From assembly GCF_019343195.1 (NCBI RefSeq), contig NZ_RPHB01000005.1, forward strand, positions 372,001 through 436,000: a stretch of DNA of 64,000 nt, given 5' to 3'. Below the pieces are notes generated by a model. That model saw nothing but the letters and a program-made list of their open reading frames with translations, ran no database searches and was not told the DNA's origin. Source of the stretch: Arthrospiribacter ruber (GTDB taxonomy: Bacteria; Bacteroidota; Bacteroidia; Cytophagales; Cyclobacteriaceae). The position numbers and the translations under genes were made by a program. Within the stretch, counting starts at the first letter, position 1. Every line of letters starts with the position of its first letter. Positions 7,788-14,690 of this stretch are shown here, in pieces.

Positions 7788-9038
7788 TTATCCTCCTTTC
7801 AGGATTTCCATAATAGCTGAGGCTTTGAGCATGCACTCCTGGTATTCGTATTCAGGATCTGCATCATAAGTAATTGCAGAACCTACTGCAAAGTAACCCT
7901 CTCCTGCCCTTTTGTCAAATATGATACTTCTGATGACTACATTGAGGTCAAAGTCTCCATTGGCCTCGAAATACCCAAAACTCCCGGAAAACCACCCCCG
8001 CTTGAAATCCTCATACTTTTCTATCAGCTCCATACAGCGGATTTTCGGTGCTCCCGTCATACTTCCCATAGGGAAAGTCGCATGTAAGATCTCCTTAAAG
8101 TCCAGTGCTTTTTGAGCCTTAGACGAGACTGTAGAGATCATCTGATGTACTTTGGGAAATGCATACACACCAAATAGCTCATCTACCTGGACACTGCCAG
8201 TATGTGAAATTTTGGACAGGTCGTTTCTCATCAGGTCTACGATCATCAGGTTTTCCGCCCTTTCCTTTTCTGATTGAAAAAGCAGAGATTTCAATGCCTC
8301 ATCTTCTTCTTCCGTCATTCCCCTTTTTATGGTTCCTTTTATGGGTTGAGCAATAAGTTTCTCTCCGGATTTTTTCAAGAAGCGTTCCGGAGAGGCTGAC
8401 AAAAGGTACTTTTCATCCGCCTTGAATATTCCAGAAAATGGCATGGGAGATTTTCCGGTCAGATCCAAAAAACCTTTGATAGGTGACCAATCAGGGTTTC
8501 CGAAAATAAAACTCATACAATAATTTAACTCATAGACATCTCCTTCTTCGATATGTTTTTGTATGGCTTTTACATTTTTGGTGTAGGCTTCTTCATAACT
8601 CAGAGGAGTCACTTTAACGCTGGGATTGGAATCAATTTGCCCTTTAAAATTCTCAAAAGACTTTAGAGCTTCTTCCGCATTTTCACCTGCAAAAACCAAA
8701 ACTTCCCTTTCAAAATATATGGTAATCTCCGGTATAAAAAAAACCATATCCTCCAGCTCCAAAAGTGTCCTGTTTTCGCTTTTGAGCTTTTCAACCTGAT
8801 TTTTGAAATCATAGCCTACAAGTCCGGCCATGCTAATTTTTCCATATGTAGCAAAAGCCTCCTCTTGGGTGATTTTACTTCTGGCAGCACAGGCCTGTTC
8901 CGGAAAAGTACCCTCAGGGTAATCATATTGATGCCCCGTCTGAAAACAGAAGTACGGATAATGTAAATCCAGCCAAGCCAAAAGTTTTTCTTTCCATAAA
9001 GGATCCTTGGTAAGGGTGGCTTTAGTAACTGATTGCAT
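7788..9038 (-). CDS. pabB: Aminodeoxychorismate synthase component I
   Basis: Start chosen at MQSVTKATL (9038), 416 residues, because the upstream in-frame residues look non-coding. The chorismate-binding domain is complete: DVYELNYCMSF, LLSASPERFL, the signature AQPIKGTIKRG, ENLMIVDLMRNDLS, FPMGSMTGAPK and GYFAVGSAITYD. The Lys in PIKGT marks aminodeoxychorismate synthase rather than anthranilate synthase, which has PIAGT. The enzyme makes 4-amino-4-deoxychorismate for folate synthesis, using ammonia from a PabA-type amidotransferase not present in this window. It sits just upstream of dinB. A TATTTTTG word (9050-9043) near the start could be its -7 box but would leave almost no leader. Confidence 0.92.
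   Translation of the reverse strand: MQSVTKATLTKDPLWKEKLLAWLDLHYPYFCFQTGHQYDYPEGTFPEQACAARSKITQEEAFATYGKISMAGLVGYDFKNQVEKLKSENRTLLELEDMVFFIPEITIYFEREVLVFAGENAEEALKSFENFKGQIDSNPSVKVTPLSYEEAYTKNVKAIQKHIEEGDVYELNYCMSFIFGNPDWSPIKGFLDLTGKSPMPFSGIFKADEKYLLSASPERFLKKSGEKLIAQPIKGTIKRGMTEEEDEALKSLLFQSEKERAENLMIVDLMRNDLSKISHTGSVQVDELFGVYAFPKVHQMISTVSSKAQKALDFKEILHATFPMGSMTGAPKIRCMELIEKYEDFKRGWFSGSFGYFEANGDFDLNVVIRSIIFDKRAGEGYFAVGSAITYDADPEYEYQECMLKASAIMEILKGG
7792..7799 (-). promoter_or_regulatory. Strong Shine-Dalgarno site for dinB inside the pabB tail
   Basis: Minus-strand AAAGGAGG lies four bases before the dinB ATG and encodes the final Lys-Gly-Gly of PabB. It is fully complementary to the usual 16S 3' end. 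Most other genes in the window lack such a site. Confidence 0.6.
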
Positions 9039-9064
9039 AGGACAAAAATAAAGGAAAGGCACAA

Positions 9065-9096
9065 AAAAAGAGGAAACCCTTCGATTTCCTCTTTTT
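9065..9096 (-). terminator. Rho-independent terminator after the YceI gene
   Basis: Perfect 12-bp stem AAAAAGAGGAAA / TTTCCTCTTTTT (9065-9076 with 9085-9096), eight-base loop. On the minus strand it follows the YceI stop by about 20 bases and ends in a T-run, separating the YceI gene from pabB. Confidence 0.85.
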
Positions 9097-9115
9097 AATC
9101 TATAAAATTATTGAA

Positions 9116-9835
9116 TTAATTGGCTTTGATATCAAACTCTACACTGACGGTGTTGTAGATGAACTGATCTTTTGCTCTATCAGTCACACCACTCTCGTCA
9201 CCGTACATCAAACCCCAGTCAGTTCTATCGATGTTGAAACCAGCTTTTGCAGTAACTGCACCGTTGTTCACATCCACTACAGCAGGGAATTTAATGTTTT
9301 TAGTAGTACCTCTCATGGTAAGGTTTCCTGAAATCCAATGGGTAGGGTTTCCTTTCACCAACTCAGAATCTTTTTTAGGCGTGTTGTCGGTTTCGAACTC
9401 TTCGTTGTCCTCAATTTCTCCGGCAGAGAAAGGCTCTACTTTGGTAAGTTCAAAAACAGCCTCAGGGTGATTTGCAGCATCAAAGAAATCATCAGACTGC
9501 AAGTGTCCCCAAAGTTTTCCGTAGTTTTCATCCTCTTCTTTCAAATCCTCAATTTTCAAGGAAGTGATGTCAAAAACAAATTTGGCGCCGGTAAGGGCGT
9601 CACCATCAACCATTACCTCACCGTTTTTCATTGGGATGTAGCCGTAATGCTGACCAGAAGGCTTGTAACCTCTCCAGTTGATTTTGCTGGTGGATTCATC
9701 TACGGCAAGCGTTGTACCAGAACCTTCTGCTACATCTTCTGCTTCTCTTGTTTCTACAGTGTTACCTCCTGGTCCACAAGCGACCATCATAAAGGCAGAA
9801 GCTAAGACCAATCCTGTTTTTTGCAATAGTTTCAT
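9116..9835 (-). CDS. YceI family lipoprotein
   Basis: 239 residues. Signal MKLLQKTGLVLASAFMMVAC ends in a lipobox (VACG), followed by a Gly/Glu-rich linker. The YceI lipocalin-like domain starts at about residue 45 (LAVDESTSKINWRGYK) and contains FVFDITSLKIEDL, LQSDDFFDAANHPEAVFEL, GNLTMRGTTKNIKFP and GFNIDRTDWGLMYG. YceI proteins are periplasmic beta-barrels that bind isoprenoid-like lipids; the ligand here is unknown. Monocistronic, with its own terminator, divergent from the carbonic-anhydrase-like gene. Confidence 0.92.
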   Translation of the reverse strand: MKLLQKTGLVLASAFMMVACGPGGNTVETREAEDVAEGSGTTLAVDESTSKINWRGYKPSGQHYGYIPMKNGEVMVDGDALTGAKFVFDITSLKIEDLKEEDENYGKLWGHLQSDDFFDAANHPEAVFELTKVEPFSAGEIEDNEEFETDNTPKKDSELVKGNPTHWISGNLTMRGTTKNIKFPAVVDVNNGAVTAKAGFNIDRTDWGLMYGDESGVTDRAKDQFIYNTVSVEFDIKAN

Positions 9836-9922
9836 AATTGTAAATTGTTTTGTTTCGGTATTAAATGTATGTACACGAAAACCAAGAAGTTTGTAAAAAG
9901 TTCATGGTTTCACAAAAAAAAA

Positions 9923-9930
9923 TATCTTTG
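9923..9930 (+). promoter_or_regulatory. Putative -7 promoter element (TATCTTTG)
   Basis: TATCTTTG matches the Bacteroidota TAnnTTTG box exactly, 40 bases upstream of the carbonic-anhydrase-like ATG. No TTG is present at the ideal 19-bp spacing; the nearest is 29 bp away, so the call is tentative. Confidence 0.4.
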
Positions 9931-9969
9931 GATGAAAATTATTTCATCAAAAAGTAAATAATCAAGTAT

Positions 9970-10479
9970 ATGGCATTGATAAAGAGCGTTCGGGGATTTG
10001 ACCCTGAATTTGGAAAAAATTGCTGGTTGGCGGACAATGCGACCGTTGTGGGAGATGTGAAAATGGGAGACAACTGTACCGTATGGTTCAATGCCGTTGT
10101 AAGAGGTGATGTCCATGAAATCAGGATAGGAAATGACACCAACATTCAAGATGGTGTGGTAATTCACGGAACCTATCAGAAATCAGGAACATATATAGGC
10201 AGCAGGGTATCTATTGCCCACAATGCGGTAGTACATGGCTGCACGATTCATGACAATGTACTTATCGGAATGGGTGCCATTGTGATGGACAATGCTATAA
10301 TCCATTCCGGAGCAGTGATCGCAGCCGGTGCGGTGGTTTTGGCCGGAACAGTGGTTGAGGCCAACAGCATTTATGCAGGGATGCCCGCCAAAAAAGTAAA
10401 GGATACAGGTGATGAGATGATCGAGGTCATCAGAAGAACTGCTGACAACTATCCTAAATATGCGCAATGGTTTGAATGA
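9970..10479 (+). CDS. Gamma-carbonic-anhydrase-like left-handed beta-helix protein
   Basis: 169 residues made almost wholly of hexapeptide repeats (for example NATVVGDVKMGDNCTVWFN). The zinc-site pattern of the gamma class is visible: RGDVHEIRIGNDTNIQDG, then a His in VVIHG and two in IAHNAVVHGC. C-terminal YAGMPAKKVK is typical of the YrdA/PaaY/CaiE branch. The fold is a trimer with metal at subunit interfaces. Whether it hydrates CO2 or acts on acyl-CoA thioesters (PaaY-like) cannot be decided by eye. Stand-alone cytoplasmic protein. Confidence 0.9.
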   Translation: MALIKSVRGFDPEFGKNCWLADNATVVGDVKMGDNCTVWFNAVVRGDVHEIRIGNDTNIQDGVVIHGTYQKSGTYIGSRVSIAHNAVVHGCTIHDNVLIGMGAIVMDNAIIHSGAVIAAGAVVLAGTVVEANSIYAGMPAKKVKDTGDEMIEVIRRTADNYPKYAQWFE

Positions 10480-10533
10480 TTTTTCTTCCAAAACGAATCT
10501 TAGGTCTATTTTGTCAAATTAGCAGATTAGGTC

Positions 10534-10551
10534 AAACCTGGCAGGTTTTTT
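10534..10551 (+). terminator. Probable terminator after the carbonic-anhydrase-like gene
   Basis: AAACCT-GGC-AGGTTT followed by further T residues, 55 bases past the stop. The stem is short, so strength is uncertain. Confidence 0.5.
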
Positions 10552-10865
10552 CTTGTCATTTTCTAACGTTACAAAGTAGGATTAGTGACCTAAGCACATT
10601 TAAATACAATCTTAACAATTAGGTAATTTCCGAATCTATTTTTTCAATTAGGTTTACATGATTTTGCATTACAAAAACTTATTCTCTAAATTAAGCAAAA
10701 GCCAGATCCAACGATTTTGCCGTTTTCCCAGCCATGTAACAGGCAATAAACTCTTTGATCGAGCGAGTCGAATTTAAAAAGCTAAGAGGTAAAACATTAA
10801 ATTAAAAAAAACAGTATCTTTTGCTTCAGGGCTGAAAGACTAAATTTTTAACAAATTAGAGAAAT
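10552..10865. other. Gene-free leader of the amidoligase cluster
   Basis: About 310 AT-rich bases without a gene. Close to the hydrolase start is TATCTTTTG (about 10815-10823), one base off the TAnnTTTG box, without a -33 TTG. It may contain the promoter of the five-gene cluster that follows; no operator is recognised. Confidence 0.35.
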
Positions 10866-11579
10866 ATGAAAGAGGAATATTTCAAATGGCACTCACAGTA
10901 CCTTCATAGAGAAGTACAAATGCTGGTTTTTGGACATCAGGGTTATCCTGTGATCCTTTACCCTACATCCATGGGCTCATTTCATGAAAACAGAGACATG
11001 GGACTGATCCAGTCTGCCAAATGGTACCTAGATGAGGGCCTCATACAGATTTTCTGTCCTGAGAGCAATGACCGGGACAGTTTTTACAACAAGCATATAC
11101 ATCCCCATCAAAGGATACAAAACCATGTGGCCTACGACAAAATGATCTGCCACGAAGTCGTGGAAAGAGTCAGGCTGAATACAGGTGTAGGAAAAGTAGT
11201 GATGGCAGGCTGTAGCTTCGGAGGTTACCATGCTGCCAATTTTGCATTCAGGCATCCGGGCTATGTCAGTCATATGTTTTCCATGTCCGGGGCTTTTGAG
11301 ATCAGGAATTTTATGGATGGATACTACCATCAGGATGTGTATTACAACTCTCCATTGGAATACTTGCCCGGTCTCCACGACCAGGAGCTTTGGAAAATGG
11401 ACATCGTGCTCGGCACTTCCAATTGGGACATTTGTTTCGATGCCAATATCCGGCTTTCTGATGTCCTGGAGGGCAAAGGGGTGAGACATTGGCTGGATGT
11501 CAGAAAAGACCGTCAGCATGACTGGCCGGTTTGGAAGGAAATGTTCCCTCATTATTTATCAAGAATCAAATTCAATTAA
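10866..11579 (+). CDS. Alpha/beta-hydrolase (putative esterase), first gene of the amidoligase cluster
   Basis: 237 residues, no signal peptide, so cytoplasmic. Recognisable as an esterase-type alpha/beta hydrolase by the nucleophile elbow MAGCSFGGYHA (G-x-S-x-G), the early strand GYPVILYPTSMGSF, and the late RQHDWPVWKEMFPH, whose His fits the catalytic position. It belongs with the D-type/putative esterase (EstD/Fes-like) proteins. A substrate cannot be named. Only 16 bases separate it from the ATP-grasp gene, and all five genes of the cluster point the same way, so it probably processes the product of the ligases (hydrolysis or acyl transfer). Confidence 0.82.
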   Translation: MKEEYFKWHSQYLHREVQMLVFGHQGYPVILYPTSMGSFHENRDMGLIQSAKWYLDEGLIQIFCPESNDRDSFYNKHIHPHQRIQNHVAYDKMICHEVVERVRLNTGVGKVVMAGCSFGGYHAANFAFRHPGYVSHMFSMSGAFEIRNFMDGYYHQDVYYNSPLEYLPGLHDQELWKMDIVLGTSNWDICFDANIRLSDVLEGKGVRHWLDVRKDRQHDWPVWKEMFPHYLSRIKFN

Positions 11580-11595
11580 CCAATATCAATCATTT

Positions 11596-12552
11596 ATGAA
11601 AAAGATAGGAATCCTATTTGGCATGGAAGACACTTTTCCCCATGCATTTGTCGAAAGAGTCAATGAGAAAAAAGAAAAAGGCATCATAGCTGAACCCGTT
11701 TCTATAGATAAAGTCGTGCAAAATCAGCTTACTGAGTATGCTGTCATTATTGACAGGATTTCACAGGATGTACCTTTTTATCGGGCTTATCTGAAAAACG
11801 CGGCACTTACAGGAACTGCCGTCATCAATAATCCTTTTTGGTGGTCAGCAGATGACAAGTTTTTCAACAATGCCCTAGCTGACCAACTTGGTGTACCTCT
11901 TCCAAACACGGTAATCCTTCCATCGGCAGAACATCCGACTGACACTACTGCAAAATCATTCAGAAACCTCAAAATGCCATTGGATTGGGAAAGCATTTTT
12001 GACTATGTGGGATTCCCGGCATATATGAAGCCCTATGCAGGAGGCGGATGGAAAAATGTCTACAGGTTGGAAAACAAGGAAGATTTCTTTGCCAAGCATA
12101 GAGAAACCGGACAGCTGGTCATGTTGCTACAGGAAGAAATTGTCTTTGAGGAATATTTCAGGGTGTATTGTCTAGGAGGGAAAGCAGTGAGGATCATGCA
12201 ATATGAACCGCGCAATCCGCACCACTTGCGCTATGTGGTAGATGGACCACCTTCTTCCAAAAAACTTTTGAAAACGGTAAAAGATTATACCATCAAGCTT
12301 TGTCAGGGCTTGGGATATGATTTCAATACAGTAGAATTTGCTGTAAAGGACGGCGTGCCTTATGCCATTGATTTTGGCAACCCCGCCCCTGATGCGGATA
12401 TTAACTCTGTAGGACAGGCCAACTTTGATTGGGTGGTAGAGGAAGCCGCCAAAATGGCCATTGCCTATGCCAAGTCTCAAAAACCGGGAAAAATCAACTT
12501 GACCTGGGGCACCTTCATGAAGGATGCAGTCAGCATGGCCAAAAGATTTTAA
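11596..12552 (+). CDS. ATP-grasp carboxylate-amine ligase
   Basis: Start chosen at MKKIGILFGMEDTFP, since the family N-terminal strand begins here and upstream codons overlap the hydrolase gene; 318 residues. ATP-grasp features are seen: pre-ATP-grasp domain with NNPFWWSADDKFFNNALA, nucleotide-binding KPYAGGGWKNVY, hinge LLQEEIVFEEYFRVYCLGG, and Mg/ATP ligands in NTVEFAVKDGVPYAIDFGNP. RimK-like ligases of this kind join a carboxylate to an amine via an acyl phosphate. Substrates are unknown. Second gene of the cluster, followed by a GCS2-type ligase. Confidence 0.88.
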   Translation: MKKIGILFGMEDTFPHAFVERVNEKKEKGIIAEPVSIDKVVQNQLTEYAVIIDRISQDVPFYRAYLKNAALTGTAVINNPFWWSADDKFFNNALADQLGVPLPNTVILPSAEHPTDTTAKSFRNLKMPLDWESIFDYVGFPAYMKPYAGGGWKNVYRLENKEDFFAKHRETGQLVMLLQEEIVFEEYFRVYCLGGKAVRIMQYEPRNPHHLRYVVDGPPSSKKLLKTVKDYTIKLCQGLGYDFNTVEFAVKDGVPYAIDFGNPAPDADINSVGQANFDWVVEEAAKMAIAYAKSQKPGKINLTWGTFMKDAVSMAKRF

Positions 12553-12565
12553 TGCGAATCCGGGT

Positions 12566-12613
12566 ATTGCGGGGATAATGAATGAATCAGCATTTCACCT
12601 TCGTCCCCGCAAT
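12566..12613 (+). other. Intra-operon RNA stem-loop between the two ligase genes
   Basis: Perfect 10-bp inverted repeat ATTGCGGGGA (12566-12575) and TCCCCGCAAT (12604-12613) with a 28-base loop, in the 89-base gap between the ATP-grasp and GCS2 genes. No T-run follows, so it is unlikely to be a simple terminator. Possible mRNA stabiliser, processing site or attenuator. Confidence 0.5.
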
Positions 12614-12641
12614 CATCTTGTATCAAAAACCATAATTTAGT

Positions 12642-13748
12642 ATGAAGAAATTACCCGTATTCACCTTAGGTGTGGAGGAAGAATATCAGATCATAGATCC
12701 TGAGACAAGAGACCTACGCTCGCACATGTCCAAAATCGTAGATGGAGCTAAAATCATCCTCAAAGAACAGGTGAAAGCAGAAATGCATCAATCTGTAGTA
12801 GAGGTAGGCACCAATATTTGTCAAAATGTAGCAGATGCCAGAAAGGAAGTATCTTTTCTGAGACGGAAAATCGTGGATCTTGCCGGTGAACAAAACCTCA
12901 TTGTCGGAGCAGCAGGAACCCACCCTTTTTCCAAATGGCAGGAGCAGCCCATTACAGATGATCCACGATATGACAAGATCATCAAAGAACTGCAGGACAC
13001 GGCCCGTTCCAACCTTATTTTTGGCCTTCATGTCCATGTGGGGATTGAAAACAGGGAAGTAGCCTTGCACATCATGAATCAGGCCTGTTATTTTCTGCCA
13101 CATATTTATGCATTATCGACCAACTCCCCTTTCTGGGAAGGCAGGGATACTGGTTTTAAGGCGTATAGGGCACATATTTTCGCCAAATTCCCAAGAACCG
13201 GTTTGCCTGAATACTTTGATTCTGTGCAGTCTTATGACAATTTTCTGGAGACACTGGTCAAAACCAACTGTATCGACAACCCTAAGAAAATATGGTGGGA
13301 TTTGAGGATGCATCCTTTCTTTTCTACCATTGAGTTCCGCATTTGCGACATGTGCCTGACAGTCGACGAGACCATGTGCCTGGTGGCATTGATTCAGGCG
13401 GTAGTGGCCAAGCTCTATAAAATGCACATGATGAACACCAGCTTCAATGTCTACAGGATCGCTCTGATCAGAGAAAATAAATTCAGGGCAGCCCGTTACG
13501 GGACTGAAGGGATGATGATAGATTTTGGGCAGAAAAAAGAGGTGGAATACAAAGCCCTGATGCTTGAACTCCTGGATTTTGTGGATGATGTAGTCGATGA
13601 ACTCGGCAGCAGGGAAGAAATCAATTACATCCATAAGATTTTAGCAGAAGGTACCGGAGCAGATAAGCAGCTAAAGGTTTTTAACGAAAATCACGATCTG
13701 GTAGAAGTAGTAGATTTCATAACCGGAGAATTTACCAAAGGCATTTGA
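12642..13748 (+). CDS. GCS2-family (YbdK-type) carboxylate-amine ligase
   Basis: 368 residues, matching the usual length of YbdK. Diagnostic motifs are the glutamine-synthetase-fold start LGVEEEYQIIDPETRDLR, VEVGTNICQNV, FGLHVHVGIENREVAL, PFWEGRDTGFKAYRAHIF and WWDLRMHPFFSTIEFRICDM. Family members form gamma-glutamyl or other amide bonds; E. coli YbdK has weak glutamate-cysteine ligase activity. Here it sits between two ATP-grasp-type proteins and an amidotransferase-like protein, so I infer a dedicated peptide or amide biosynthesis role. An alternative is a variant thiol (glutathione-like) pathway with the neighbouring ATP-grasp enzyme as second ligase. Confidence 0.93.
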   Translation: MKKLPVFTLGVEEEYQIIDPETRDLRSHMSKIVDGAKIILKEQVKAEMHQSVVEVGTNICQNVADARKEVSFLRRKIVDLAGEQNLIVGAAGTHPFSKWQEQPITDDPRYDKIIKELQDTARSNLIFGLHVHVGIENREVALHIMNQACYFLPHIYALSTNSPFWEGRDTGFKAYRAHIFAKFPRTGLPEYFDSVQSYDNFLETLVKTNCIDNPKKIWWDLRMHPFFSTIEFRICDMCLTVDETMCLVALIQAVVAKLYKMHMMNTSFNVYRIALIRENKFRAARYGTEGMMIDFGQKKEVEYKALMLELLDFVDDVVDELGSREEINYIHKILAEGTGADKQLKVFNENHDLVEVVDFITGEFTKGI

Positions 13749-13858
13749 CATCCCTTCGGAGCTGAGCTCTGTCCTGATGGAAAAAATTCCTTTCCTATAA
13801 TCGGCTGGTAGATTTACTGATATACACTATCTTGCGCCCTTATTTATCGAAAAATATC

Positions 13859-14686
13859 ATGCAGGAAAAAATTAAAGTGGCCATTTTGGACATGTATGAC
13901 GGGGAGCCAAATCAGGGCATGAGGTGTATCCATGATATTATCAACAGGTTTTCTGAAGAGCTTTCTTTCAAAGTATATGATGTCCGTGGAAAGGCAGAAT
14001 TGCCAAATCCGGAAGAGTACCACCTATATGTTGCCACTGGCGGACCGGGCAATCCTTTGGAAGGAGATGGCAATTGGGAAGTCAAATTCTCTTCTTTTCT
14101 GGATCAAATCTGGAACTGGAACCTCAACCAAGAAAGGAAAAAATACATCCTATTTATTTGTCATTCTTTCCAGATGGCTGTGAAGCACTTTGGACTGGCC
14201 GAAATCACCAAAAGGAAATCCACTTCTTTTGGAGTAATGACCATACACAAAACGGAACAGGGCATGAATGACCCTCTTTTTGAAAATCTGGATAATCCTT
14301 TTTGGGCGGTAGACTCCCGGGACTATCAGGTAGTGAAGCCTCATCAGAAAGTATTCAAAAAACTAGGGGCCAAAATAATCGCTTTGGAAAAGATCAGAAG
14401 CCATGTAGAATACGAAAGGGCAATTATGGGTGTAAGGTTTTCTGATGAATTGGTAGGGACACAGTTCCATCCTGAGGCGGATCCGGTGAGTTTTCTCAAT
14501 CACCTGAAAAAACAAGAGGTGAGAGAAAAGTTGATCCAGCAAAAAGGTAAGGCAAAATACCGCACCATGCTGGAAAGGTTGGTGGATGAAAATACCATAT
14601 ACAAAACCAACGAAACCCTGATTCCTAATTTTCTTAGGCAATCCATCGATAAGATAAAAAAAGAACAGCAGCTACAATTGACTTAA
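13859..14686 (+). CDS. Class I glutamine amidotransferase-like protein
   Basis: Start chosen at MQEKIKVAILDMYDG (13859); 275 residues. The fold is recognised from VATGGPGNPLEGDG, the nucleophile region LFICHSFQM (Cys101) and GTQFHPEAD (His204, Glu206), completing a Cys-His-Glu triad. The usual CxGxQ loop is CHSFQ here, so glutaminase activity may be altered; a gamma-glutamyl hydrolase or ammonia donor are both possible. A basic C-terminal extension (about residues 222-275) is unusual. It lies four bases before the last gene of the cluster and 110 bases after the GCS2 ligase. Confidence 0.85.
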   Translation: MQEKIKVAILDMYDGEPNQGMRCIHDIINRFSEELSFKVYDVRGKAELPNPEEYHLYVATGGPGNPLEGDGNWEVKFSSFLDQIWNWNLNQERKKYILFICHSFQMAVKHFGLAEITKRKSTSFGVMTIHKTEQGMNDPLFENLDNPFWAVDSRDYQVVKPHQKVFKKLGAKIIALEKIRSHVEYERAIMGVRFSDELVGTQFHPEADPVSFLNHLKKQEVREKLIQQKGKAKYRTMLERLVDENTIYKTNETLIPNFLRQSIDKIKKEQQLQLT

Positions 14687-14690
14687 AGCC

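Noticed and set aside
11028-11552. 174-codon minus-strand frame inside the hydrolase gene
   Set aside because: Antisense of a well-supported coding region and no recognisable domain.
12566-12613. Terminator between ATP-grasp and GCS2 genes
   Set aside because: No T-run after the stem and downstream genes are functionally related, so operon continuity is preferred.
13113-13634. 173-codon minus-strand frame inside the GCS2 gene
   Set aside because: Shadow of the ligase reading frame; His/Phe-rich composition is typical of antisense frames.
12642-13748. Classical gshA glutamate-cysteine ligase
   Set aside because: Motifs are of the GCS2/YbdK family; a thiol role is possible but not shown, so gshA was not assigned.
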